Assembly (NCBI RefSeq): GCF_052857255.1
Contig: NC_135497.1
Span: forward strand, 549,115,531-549,179,530
Length of the DNA: 64,000 nt
From: Amblyomma americanum
Taxonomy: Eukaryota > Arthropoda > Arachnida > Ixodida > Ixodidae
Direction of reading: 5' to 3'
Positions within the stretch are counted from its first letter, which is position 1. Every line of letters begins with the position of its first letter. Under the pieces are notes generated by a model that saw only the letters and a program-made list of their open reading frames with translations, did not search any database and was not told where the DNA came from. Made by a program: the position numbers and the translations under genes. Positions 10,460 to 18,544 of the stretch are shown here, in pieces.

Positions 10460-11384
10460 TGGCTGATACCTGTCACACGGACAACGCAAAGGCCTTTAGG
10501 AATCAGGTCCTTATACCCAAAAATCGAATTTCGATGGAGGCGAAATTCTAGAGGCCGCAGTAGTGTTGAAATCTGGGTCAGTTGGTACATGTTCAGGAGT
10601 AAAACCAGTCAAAAAACGGTACACAGCGAAGAGACGAGGCACACACACGACGACTGCGTGATGTCAGGGCACGTTAAAGAACCCCAAGTGGTCGAAATTT
10701 CCAGAAACCTTCACTACGGCGTTCCTCATAGCCTGAGTCGCTTTGGGACGATAAACCCTCATAAACCAAACCTTATATCCAAAGGCGTAAGGTTCGCAGC
10801 TATATGGCACAAATTTTGCGCCTTTGCCGCTAAGGGCCTTGGAGGCGAAGGCGCTCGTCAGAGACCTTTGGAGCCCAAAGGCGCAGCCTTAAGGAACCTA
10901 CGATCGCAGTGTCATCCAACGTCAAAATTAAAAGCAATAAAAAAGATACAGCCAAAATGTTTGAAAATATATTTTTTTAAATACGAAAGGTGTGTCTGGC
11001 TTTGCTTTTGGTGCGGGTGTTAATAATATATGCACAGATTTCAAGACAGTGAAAGTGCTGAAGCAACACCGAGTGCTGCTGGTGGCCAAGGCAATACAAA
11101 GTACGTGCTGCTGATGATGAGAGTAGCTCTTGCAATACTTTTAAGGAAGCTATCAGAATTAAAAAAATGTCTGAGCTCCTCGAATGAAAAGAATACCCCA
11201 CTTTAATTTTAAAACACTCACTTCAGCTGCCTCGAGAACAGCCGCGGGTGCTAAGCCTGAACGACTGTTTCACCTTTGGGCTGCACCGTGTAGGTGCGTC
11301 GCTGCTCCTTTAAGCTTTCTCTCCTTTGCTGAAAAAAGGTGCCTTTGCTGGAAAGGCCCTCTAGGAATGGCGTGTGACAGGGGT
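10460..11384. mobile_element. Unclassified insertion inside the PLE-A 3' region
   Basis: Comparison with the PLE copy at 19350-19405 shows that the PLE-A 3' flank (GTAGCTACTGCCCTCATACC, minus strand, ends near 11386) should join directly to CTGATGAAGGAGCC (10456). About 0.9 kb intervenes. Its edges carry CTGTCACACG (10469 side, plus strand) and the inverse GTGTGACAG (11374-11382), suggesting short terminal inverted repeats. The interior contains a SINE (10526-10772) and an AAGGC/GCCTT-rich stretch (10810-10900), but no coding sequence. A target duplication is not clear; AGGGGT occurs on both sides. Confidence 0.45.
10526..10772 (+). repeat. tRNA-derived SINE fragment (family 2), interrupted
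   Basis: The left part reads TCGATGGAGGCGAAATTCTAG. The right part, from about 10661, reads GATGTCAGGGCACGTTAAAG, CCCCAAGTGGTCGAAATTTCC and CCTCATAGCCTGAGTCGCTTTGGG. The same family sits in reverse at 22975-23202 and 55775-56006. About 100 bases (10561-10659) of foreign DNA separate the halves. That insert reads, on the minus strand, as a PLE pseudo-LTR ending with the start of a PLE ORF (ATG at 10590, MYQLTQ). Confidence 0.65.
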
Positions 11385-11568
11385 ATGAGGGCAGTAGCTA
11401 CCTTCTTTAAGTATGGAGGGGAGTAGGCGGTCAAATGAACAAAAGCTGTGATGTGAAAGGCATGGGGGAGGGGTGGAATGGAGGTTAAGGCTGTGAGTCA
11501 CGTTGTCGCACTGTGGCGAGGCGGTCAATGGCGACTTTTTTTCGTTGAGTTGAAGAAAGTCCCTGGGC

Positions 11569-12122
11569 CTATACTGGGGGCAGGTTTCCTTTTGTGCGAT
11601 TAATGTTGTTCGGGGTGGTTTGGATGTGCCAGGATTCGAGAAGGAGCCTTTTTTGGTAATTGGATTCGGTTCCGAGCATGCTGGTTTCTTCGAGGTTGAT
11701 TCTGTGGTCTGAGTGCTCGGTATGTTCGGCTACAGGATTGCTCTCTCTTGCGAAGTTGCGGACGTCGTTTCTATGTTGCCGAATTCTTTCTTTGAGATCT
11801 TTGGTGGCGCCGATGTAGGTGGCGTCGCAGTCGGCGCAAGGTATTTTGTAGACAATGCCTTGGGATTTTTCTCGTGGCGGCCGGTCTTTGGGAACAGGTA
11901 GGCAAAGCACAATAGTGTTTGTGGACTTGTGCAAAACCTGGAGACCCCTATTTTCAAGATTCGAGTGATGGTTTCGCTGATGCCTCCGACAAAAGGTATA
12001 GTCACGTATTTTGGTGGTGGCGCTGGTCCTTGTGCGTTGATTTCTTGGCGCATATTGTAGTGTTTTTGAAGTCGAATGGTTTTTTCAATAAAATGTTTTG
12101 GGTAGCCATTCATGACAATTTC
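11569..12122 (-). pseudogene. Penelope-like element (PLE-A) C-terminus with GIY-YIG endonuclease
   Basis: The minus strand encodes the C-terminal part of a PLE protein. An upstream frame (12108 downward) reads YPKHFIEKTIRLQKHYNMRQ, then PPPKYVTIPFVGGISETI. After a frameshift near 11935 the second frame (11569-11934) reads TNTIVLCLPVPKDRPPREK, then GIVYKIPCADCDATYIGATK, DLKERIRQHRNDV and ESWHIQTTPNNINRTKG. The IVYKIPC...TYIGATK...LKERI..H pattern is the GIY-YIG nuclease fold that PLEs use to cut target DNA. The coding sequence stops abruptly at 12122, where PLE block B is inserted with a 14 bp target duplication. The same protein, in a better-preserved copy, lies at 18743-19294. Confidence 0.88.
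12109..12122. repeat. Left target site duplication of PLE block B
   Basis: TTCATGACAATTTC occurs here and again at 17380-17393. It flanks the composite PLE block and lies in the PLE-A coding sequence. Confidence 0.75.
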
Positions 12123-12412
12123 ATCATTGGTACTAGGCGCGAACACAAAGAACACAAGGAAAGAAACGGGACAAAGCGTCACTTACAACTGCTTTATTCG
12201 GAGGCACATCACACGCACTTTTTTATACGCAAGGAACACAATCAAATCAGGATCGATAAGCACGTGCACGGGTTAAAAATTCCTTTTCCGCCTTATATAA
12301 AGATACGGATAGATCACTGACGCACATGTTTCCTTTCTCTCCGATAAAAAAAGCTTCAATTATTTCCAGAGCTTTGCTATCTTTACTGGAAGCTAGAATC
12401 CTCCAACCGAAT
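12123..12412 (-). repeat. PLE-B pseudo-LTR, minus orientation
   Basis: On the minus strand this carries the C-terminal PLE residues (ASSKDSKALEIIEAFFIGE), then a TATA-like TTGCGTATAAAAAAGTG, AATAAAGCAG and TTTGTGTTCGCGCCTAGTAC. It ends next to the start-codon position. It is closely similar to the plus-strand copies at 13200-13483 and 17050-17348. The GIY-YIG core that should precede it is deleted, so RT sequence joins it directly at about 12410. Confidence 0.75.
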
Positions 12413-13070
12413 CACGGAATCCAGCTGAAGACAGCCTGGCCAATTGGTCTGAAAGCTACCCTGCATCCTGTGAGGACATGATTTCCTGAGGGCGGATTTA
12501 AGGCAAAGTGAAGCAATTCCTCTTTTTATCAACTTCGAATGGGCAGAGTCATACGGCAGGCGCCCTTTTCTTGCACGAGGAGCATAACCCCAACAAAGCT
12601 GATCCTCACAAAACTGAATATTTATATCTAGAAACTGCTGGCAGTTACCCTCAGGCACTTCACAAGGGAATTGGAAGCCATTTCCATGCTGTCGGAATAA
12701 GGTTACAATATCATGCACACTCTCTTCGGAGTTCAAACTTCCGTCCTTAGTAAAAAATATCAAAATATCGTCCACGTATCTGAACACTTTAGAAACATGC
12801 CTAGACGGCAAAACCTGATGTAAAACTTGATCCATTTTTGCAAGAAAAATATTACACAATACCGGCGCCACACAGGATCATATACATATGCCGGTTTCTG
12901 CAGAAAACACTGCTGGTCAAATTTATGAAAGCCGATTGCAAGTAAAACTCTGAAAGGAAAAAAATTGTCAATAGAAACTCCCGCAGTATTCTGAAAGGAA
13001 ATGGGGTCGTTTATTTCTATACACTCTCGGACTGAAGCAAATAGGGCCTTGCGTAGGCCATACGTAGGGT
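12383..13070 (-). pseudogene. PLE-B reverse transcriptase fragment, inverted copy
   Basis: Minus-strand PLE reverse transcriptase. Upstream is LRKALFASVRECIEINDPIS, FDQQCFLQKPAYVY and, in a shifted frame, MAPVLCNIFLAKMDQVLHQV. The catalytic box is VFRYVDDILIFFTKDGSL (around 12780), followed by PEGNCQQFLDINIQF and APRARKGRLPYD. The YVDD aspartates are intact. The copy is broken by a frameshift near 12865 and starts abruptly at about 13070, where sequence in the opposite orientation begins. The same protein segment occurs on the plus strand at 14640-14880 and 16229-16600, the two halves of the facing copy. Confidence 0.85.
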
Positions 13071-13483
13071 AAACCGGACGCTGCGTCAATGACCGCATTA
13101 GGGAACATGAGAGAAATCTAGAGCAAAATAAATAAGGGCCAAACATACCCAAGCATATTAGGTCCTGCCCGTCACGCTCCTGTGAGGCATATTTTTCAGG
13201 GGCGAGGATTCTAGCTTCCAGTAAAGATACCAAAGCTCGGGAATTAATTGAAGCTTTTCTTATCTGAGATAAAGGAAACATGTGCGTAACTGATCCATCC
13301 ATATCTTTATATAAGGTGGAAATAAAATTTTTAACCAGTGCACGGGCTTATCGATCCTGATTTGATTGTGTTTCTTGCGTATAAAAAATTGTGTGAGAGG
13401 TGCCTGCAATAAAGTAGTTGTAAGTGGCGCTTTGTCCCGTTTCCTTCCTTGTTTTCTGTGTGTGTTCGAGCCTAGTACCAAAG
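13071..13483 (+). repeat. PLE-B internal pseudo-LTR with GIY-YIG tail, plus orientation
   Basis: The plus strand begins inside the GIY-YIG domain (TGRCVNDRIREHERNLEQNK as read at 13077-13130). It continues through IPKHIRSCPSRS and the protein's end, then the noncoding TTGCGTATAAAAAATTGTG, CAATAAAGTAGTTG, and TTGTCCCGTTTCCTTCC up to the ATG at 13484. It duplicates the 17040-17348 segment. A TATA-like element (GTATAAAAAA, 13379-13388) lies about 100 bp before the ATG, a plausible promoter for the element's transcript. Confidence 0.75.
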
Positions 13484-15062
13484 ATGAATTGTAACCAACT
13501 CGCCCATGAAGACGTTCTTTTAAGCTATATTTCTCGTTCAGTGGGCCTTTCTATGTGTGTGTCATCTCAGTGCTTCATGGAACAGTGGATGTCATCTGCT
13601 GTCACATACACCTGTCGCGCAAAGAACATCGCCTTTTGTATCAGGAATGGATTGGTACCCCTTGAAGAAAGTGCTCTTTTCCGGCCAGTTCTACCCTCCT
13701 GGGGCCATGTGAAGCGCATAAGTAGGATCCTCAGGTCTCAACTGTGGCGTTATAATCGCGTATCTCCTACGCATCGCCTGTCAAAAACAATACCCTACCT
13801 GGCTAGCTGAGAAGAATTTTCGCTCCGTGAAGAGGTCAGCTTCCCAAATGACTGAACAACTGTGGGTCTGCATGCTAGACAAATTGCTGAAGGAAAGAAG
13901 TAAGAAGAACCGCATGAACGAGGGTGGGGTGGTGGTTGAAGGAGACATTCATATGCCGGACAAGATATCATCTGTTTTGGAAAGGGACCCAAGTATGGAC
14001 TTGAACCGCGATTGCCGCCGCATGAACTGCTTGCCATCAATCGACGAATTGCCAGCAAGGGGGAATCAGAGGAGAAAGAGATGTGCCTAATTGAAGGCGT
14101 TAACTGCCTTCTCAAGTCCGGCGACCGGGTGCGTTCACGTCACAAGAAAACTTCAACCGGAGACATTGTGACATACTTCAGAAGTAACAACCTTAAGCTC
14201 TTACAAACCGATAAGGAGGACGGTTTTGTTGTGTTATCTGCAGATATTTTCTCGGAAAGAGCCGCGCAGGCACTAGAAAAGAATTTTGTGTCTGTTAAAG
14301 TAAAAGAAAATAGAGTTAAGAACAGAGCTGTTGCACTATGTGAGCAGTTTGGTTTGGACCGTCTTGGCAAACAGATAGCAAAATGTAAGAATAATGCTTT
14401 GAAGGCTTTTTTTCAGTAAAAACCCATAAACAAGGTGTGCCTTTTAGAATAACAGTCACAGAAATATGGTCGTTGCAGAAGAAGCTGAGCCAGTTCTTGT
14501 TGAAGCATTTAAGTAAACTTGAAATAGGCGACCCATTTCATACAAAGAATTCTAACGAAGTTTACGACTTCCTGAAATCGCAAAGTTATGTGGGGCGAGC
14601 CTTTTCCGTGGATGTGGTGGATTTATTTTACTCTGTTCTTCACAAGGCCCTATTTGCTGCAGTCCGAGAGTGTATAGAAAAAATGACCCCATTTCCTTTC
14701 AGAATACTGTGGGAGTTTCTATTGACAATTTTTTAACCCTTTTAGTGTTTTACTTGCAATCGACTTTCATAACATTTGACCAGCAGTGTTTTCTGCAGAA
14801 AGCCGGTATATGTATAGGATCCTGTGTGGCGCCGATATTGTGTAATATTTTTCTTTAAAAAATGGATCAAGTTTTACATCAGAAGTGTTGCTTGTTGGGC
14901 GAGTTGGTGATCCATGAAAATAGAGCAGCGCGTAAAAAAACAGGACACAAAGGAGAGACACAGAAAGACACGAGCGCTAACTGTCAACTGTTTATTTCTT
15001 GCTGTCGCTACGTATAAATACATGACCCACAACGAGAAACGAAGAACAAAAAGATTGATAAG

Positions 15063-15700
15063 TCAGCTTTTCGCTGGTTGCCATCCATCTAGATAGCAGA
15101 GCTCTTTCGCTGACAGTGCCACTGATGCCACGCTCACACATTTGTTACCTGCACGCGAAATACTACGAGCTTCAATAATCTCTCGAACAACCTTATCAAT
15201 GTGGCGGGTTATGATTTGGCTCTTCTTAAAAAGTGGCATGCACGAATTTGGACGGTCCCGTTTCTCAGACTCGACCATGCAGTGGCGAAAGTGTTGGCTT
15301 AGGTGGTCCGATCTGTTTTCATTAACATTGTAGTCATCTTCTTTTAACCTGCTATTCACACATCTCCCTGTTTGCCCAATATAATCATGGCCACAAGGCA
15401 ACGGTACGCGATAGACAACACCCTCCTCACAAGTGACAAATCGTTTCTGGTCTATTACACATCTTTTTTTCTCCTGGATACCGCACGGATTGGTCTTTTT
15501 GCAAAGCATCGACAGTTTTACGGGTACTGAAAATACAACTTCAACGCCTGCTCGTTTTCTCTATTTTCTTTAGGTTGTGGGATGTATGATGAATGTGAGG
15601 GGTGACAACCGCTTTCTTGCGATCCTGCTGTTCATTGGTACCTTCCTGCTTGTTGAACAATCATGCTTTTTCTATTTTTGGAGCAGGCCTTCAGCCACAG
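15063..15700 (-). pseudogene. PLE-C GIY-YIG endonuclease domain
   Basis: The minus-strand ORF at 15063-15509 reads MLCKKTNPCGIQEKKRCVID, FVTCEEGVVYRVPLPCGHDY, IGQTGRCVNSRLKEDDYNVN, LSQHFRHC and ends with ELCYLDGWQPAKS. The GVVYRV...YIGQTGRC...RLKE order is the GIY-YIG nuclease signature, with Tyr, Arg and the cysteine/histidine pattern (C..C, H..C) usual for PLE endonucleases. Upstream, in a shifted frame, is RKKAVVTPHIHHTSHNLKKI, the linker region between RT and nuclease. The RT itself is missing (5' truncation), and the copy abuts an inverted copy of its own tail near 15700-15715. The nuclease domain itself is almost intact. Confidence 0.88.
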
Positions 15701-15709
15701 AAGAAATTA

Positions 15710-16034
15710 GTGGCCAAATTCGTGCATGCCACTTTTTAAGAAGAGCCAAATCATAACCCGCCACAATGATAACATTGTTCGAGAGAACATTGAAGCTCGT
15801 AGTATTTCTCGTGCAGGTAACAAGTGTGAGAGCGTGACATCAGTGGCACTGTCAGCGAAAGAGCTCTCCTATCTAGATCGATGGCAACCAGCGAAAGGCT
15901 GACTTATCATTTTTTTTGTTTTTTGTTTCTCTTTGTGGCTCATGTATTTATACGTAGCGACAGCAAGAAATAAACAGTTGACTGTTAGCGCTCGTGTCGT
16001 TGTGTGTCTCTACTTTGCGTCCTGTTTTTTTTTT
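15710..16034 (+). repeat. PLE-C inverted arm: GIY-YIG tail plus pseudo-LTR
   Basis: Plus-strand reading gives RPNSCMPLFKKSQIITRHND..., ARSISRAGNKCESVTSVALS and AKELSYLDRWQPAKG. This is almost identical to the end of the minus-strand ORF at 15063-15270. It continues into TTTATACGTAGCGACAGCAAG, AATAAACAGTTGAC and TGCGTCCTG, ending at TTTTTCAT where the start codon would be. This end lacks the 34 nt of ORF start that the opposite end has. Confidence 0.75.
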
Positions 16035-16081
16035 CATCAAGTTTTACCATCTAGGCATGTTTTTAAAGTGTTCAGATACGT

Positions 16082-16228
16082 TAACACGTTTTGGCGGGCT
16101 AGTTGGTTAAGCATCTTGAACAAACAGCGCGAACAAAGACGAGCACAAAAGACAAGAAAGACACAGCGCCGTGTCGTTCGCTTTCTTGTCTTTTGTGCTC
16201 GTCTTTGTTCGCGCTGTTTGTTCAAGAT
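16082..16228. mobile_element. Fold-back mini-PLE (147 bp hairpin) with 12 bp target duplication
   Basis: GTTCAGATACGT lies at 16070-16081 and again at 16229-16240. Between them are two arms of 49 bp (16112-16160 and 16181-16229) that are exact reverse complements, beginning CATCTTGAACAAACAGCGCG. The left end extends 33 nt beyond a minus-strand ATG (16114) that reads MLNQLARQNVL, the PLE ORF start. The right end stops at the matching ATG. No other coding sequence is present. It interrupts the FRYVDD coding segment of PLE-B. Confidence 0.85.
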
Positions 16229-17049
16229 GTTCAGATACGTGGACGATTTTTGATATTTTTTACTAAGGACGGAAGTTTGAAATTCGAAGAGAGTGTGCAT
16301 GATATTGTAACCTTATTCCGACGACATGGAAATGGCTTGCAATTCACTTGTTAAGTGCCTGAGGGTAACTGCCTGCAGTTTCTAGATATAAATATTCAGT
16401 TTTGTTAGGATCAGCTTTGTTGGGAATATGCTCCTCGTGCAAGAAAAGGGCTCCTGCTGTATGACTCTACCCATTCGAAGTTGATAAAAAGAGGAATTGC
16501 TTCACTTTGCCTTAAATCCGCCCTGAGGAAATCGTGTCCTCACAGGATGCAGTTTAGCTTTCAGAACCAGTTGGCCAGGCTGTCTTCAGCCGGATTCCCT
16601 GTTTCGGTTGTGATGGCAGTCACCGAAAGCCTACTTCAAAAAAAGAAAACTGTGGCGGTTAGAGCTGGGGAAGATCCCCTCGAGAAGTGGTGGTGAGACC
16701 GGTAGTGGTGCCCTATGTACATAAAATGGCCCACAATTTAATGAAGGTCGCAAGCAGGCATGGGGTGCCGCTTTTGTTTTTAGCCCCCCAAAAGCTCGGA
16801 AGCCTGTGCTCGCGTATCGAAAGAGTAGGTGAAGAAGAAAAATGATGCGGCACTAAGCATGGACGACTGTTTTTGAAGTGCGCCGTAGCGGTGGTGTATG
16901 AAATTCCCCTCACATGCGGTGACTCATACGTTGGGCAAACCGGACGCTGCGTCAATGACCGCATTAGGGAACATGAGAGAAATCTAGAGCAAAATAAAAA
17001 AGGGCCAAACATACCCAAGCATATTAGGTCCTGCCCATCACGCTCCAGT

Positions 17050-17379
17050 GAGGCATATTTTTCAGGGCGAGGATTCTAGCTTCCAGTAAAGACAGCAAAG
17101 CTCGGGAAATACTTTAAGCTCTTTTTATCGGAGAGAAAGAAAACATGTGCGTCAGTGATCCATCCGTATCTTTAAATAAGGCGGAAAAGAAATTTTTAAC
17201 CAGTGCACGTGCTTATCGATCCTGATTTGTTATGTTCCTTGCGTATAAAAAGTTGTGTGTGATGTGCCTACGAATAAAACAGTTGTAAGTGGCACTTTGT
17301 CCCGTTTCCTTCTTTGTGTTCTTTGTGTGTTCGCGCCTAGTACCAAAGATGAATTGTGACCAACTCGCCCAAGAAGACT
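17050..17379 (+). repeat. PLE-B terminal pseudo-LTR extending 31 nt into ORF start
   Basis: The plus strand carries the C-terminal coding residues, TTGCGTATAAAAAGTTGTG, AATAAAACAGTTG, TTTGTCCCGTTTCCTTC and ATG 17349 with MNCDQLAQED. It then stops at 17379, where the target duplication TTCATGACAATTTC (17380-17393) resumes PLE-A-like sequence (minus strand: RKQRKIFKEIVM). Confidence 0.8.
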
Positions 17380-17393
17380 TTCATGACAATTTC

Positions 17394-17885
17394 TTTGAAT
17401 ATCTTGCGTTGTTTCCGCGCTATGTTTCTCCTCCCTACGATTTGAAGCACGACGAAGTCGGTGCCTTTGCGAAAACAGCGCGGAAAGGTCAGGGACACAC
17501 TCTTGTCTCCAGGTTGTCAAAAAAAAACTTACAACCGCTAATGTGTCAGTCCCGGCAAAGGGTCTCTCCACACACGGAAAAAAATCTCCCAACTGTGACA
17601 TCAGAGCTTGTGCAGAAGATCAGTTACATTGTTTATTGCCTTCCACCAACCTAAGGAATTCCAGCAGCTTTGTTAAAAACGCAGCGCATCACACCGGTAA
17701 AGAGTGGCACAAAAACAAATTTCGGATGATTTAGCATGGTTTTGCTGAATGCAACTAGGAGCGCTAGCACATCGGTTTTCAGTGCTGTTTCGGTGTTCAG
17801 TTCACTTGAGCACGGATGCAGTTGAAGACGACGATATTTAAAACACAGCGCAATAGACTGGTATTTTAGGACGCACAATGTCCTG
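17394..17885 (-). other. Probable remainder of PLE-A, too decayed to read
   Basis: Immediately beyond the target duplication the minus strand reads NIARKQRKIFKEIVM, which joins the YPKHFIEK reading of PLE-A at 12108. Further upstream several frames are open for 60-120 codons, but no RT motif is visible. I cannot place the PLE-A 5' end. Confidence 0.4.
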
Positions 17886-18030
17886 CTGTGGCGGTGTTGC
17901 AGTTGTCTAAGGCAGTAACCAGCAAAACTGATGTGTTCTCGCCGCCCCAGGTTCGAGACTCACTCGCGGCCCTGAAATATTTCCGATTATTTTATTTCTG
18001 GTCAAGCAAATCTCAGACATAAAGACAGAT
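17886..18030 (+). repeat. Possible tRNA-derived SINE remnant
   Basis: An A-box-like stretch (TGTTGCAGTTGTCTAAGGCAG, 17892 onward) and a B-box-like GGTTCGAGACTC (17951-17962) are about 50 bp apart, as in tRNA-derived promoters. No tRNA cloverleaf can be completed. I found no second copy in the window. Confidence 0.35.
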
Positions 18031-18544
18031 CACGTCGAAATCCAAAATTGAAGCCTCAGTGCGAGAATAAAAAATGCGGCCCCGTTAGCCCGCTGTTGTT
18101 CTGCCAGCTTGTGGAGGCAGCGGTTGGTACCAATGCGGCCGCTCGATGGAACCGCATCATCGAGTGGCCATGGTTCTCACCTGCTCACTCAATGAAAAAG
18201 ACTGCACGCTGAAAGGCTTTCACTTAGAGCCTTTACTACGTTCCTTGTCAGGCAACGTGAGTGCAGTGTGTTGTTATGGCTTGTGTACAGAACAAAAAAA
18301 TGCCGACCATTGTGAATGGGCGAGACCCTTCTGCGGCCACGTAATTTGCGACAGCTTCAAAATCACGTGTTTTCGCCTTGTGTTGCAAGAAATGAGTCGA
18401 ATGGAGCAAACTGCCCATTTCACCAGAGATCATTTGCTGACGAAAGAGGTCCAGCACGGTGCATCGAGTCTCCAACGCCACTATATTAAAAACAAAAGAA
18501 CACCGCTAAGTACAACACAAAAATCAGGAGACTCGGTTAAAAAA
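18031..18544. other. Intergenic DNA without recognisable genes
   Basis: A plus-strand open frame (18146-18595) has no family motif and overlaps the inverted PLE terminal segment at its end. I treat it as chance. Confidence 0.4.

Larger units (their letters stand above)
14882..16034. mobile_element. Nested Penelope-like element PLE-C with inverted arms
   Basis: This 1153 bp insertion splits the PLE-B RT. CATCA flanks both sides (14877-14881 and 16035-16039). The left part is in minus orientation: 34 nt of ORF start (MDHQLAQQATL), pseudo-LTR, and GIY-YIG coding to about 15700. The right part (about 15715-16034) is a plus-orientation copy of the C-terminal coding end and pseudo-LTR. The two arms form an inverted repeat of about 330 bp. 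Removing the insert restores KMDQVLHQ...LPSRHVFKVFRYV in the host PLE. Confidence 0.8.
13484..17150 (+). pseudogene. PLE-B polyprotein (RT and GIY-YIG), interrupted by two insertions
   Basis: The plus-strand ORF starts at ATG 13484 (MNCNQLAHEDVLLSYISRSV). Then follow LPPHELLAINRRIASKGESE, TSTGDIVTYFRSNN, LLQTDKEDGFVVLSADIFSE, AFSVDVVDLFYSVLHKALFA and KAGICIGSCVAPILCNIFL, up to 14881. After PLE-C it resumes (16040), is cut again by a mini-PLE, and continues from FRYVDDF (16231) through FEESVHDIVTLFRRHGNGLQ and KRGIASLCLKSALRKSCPH. The GIY-YIG part reads CAVAVVYEIPLTCGDSYVGQ, TGRCVNDRIREHE (16870-16975). YVDD is present, but frameshifts and stops are frequent, so it is not functional. The order, N-terminal region-RT-GIY-YIG, is that of canonical EN+ PLEs. 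Confidence 0.88.
12123..17379. mobile_element. Composite Penelope-like insertion (PLE block B)
   Basis: This 5.26 kb block is bounded by a 14 bp target duplication. It consists of a minus-strand, internally deleted PLE copy (12123-13070), a head-on junction near 13070, then a plus-strand PLE: GIY-YIG tail and pseudo-LTR (13071-13483), ORF start at 13484, RT, GIY-YIG, and a terminal pseudo-LTR ending at 17379. The plus copy is interrupted by PLE-C (14882-16034) and a fold-back mini-PLE (16082-16228). The outer left end stops next to a start-codon position, and the outer right end runs 31 nt past the ATG at 17349. Inverted partial copies are typical of PLE insertions. Confidence 0.8.
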
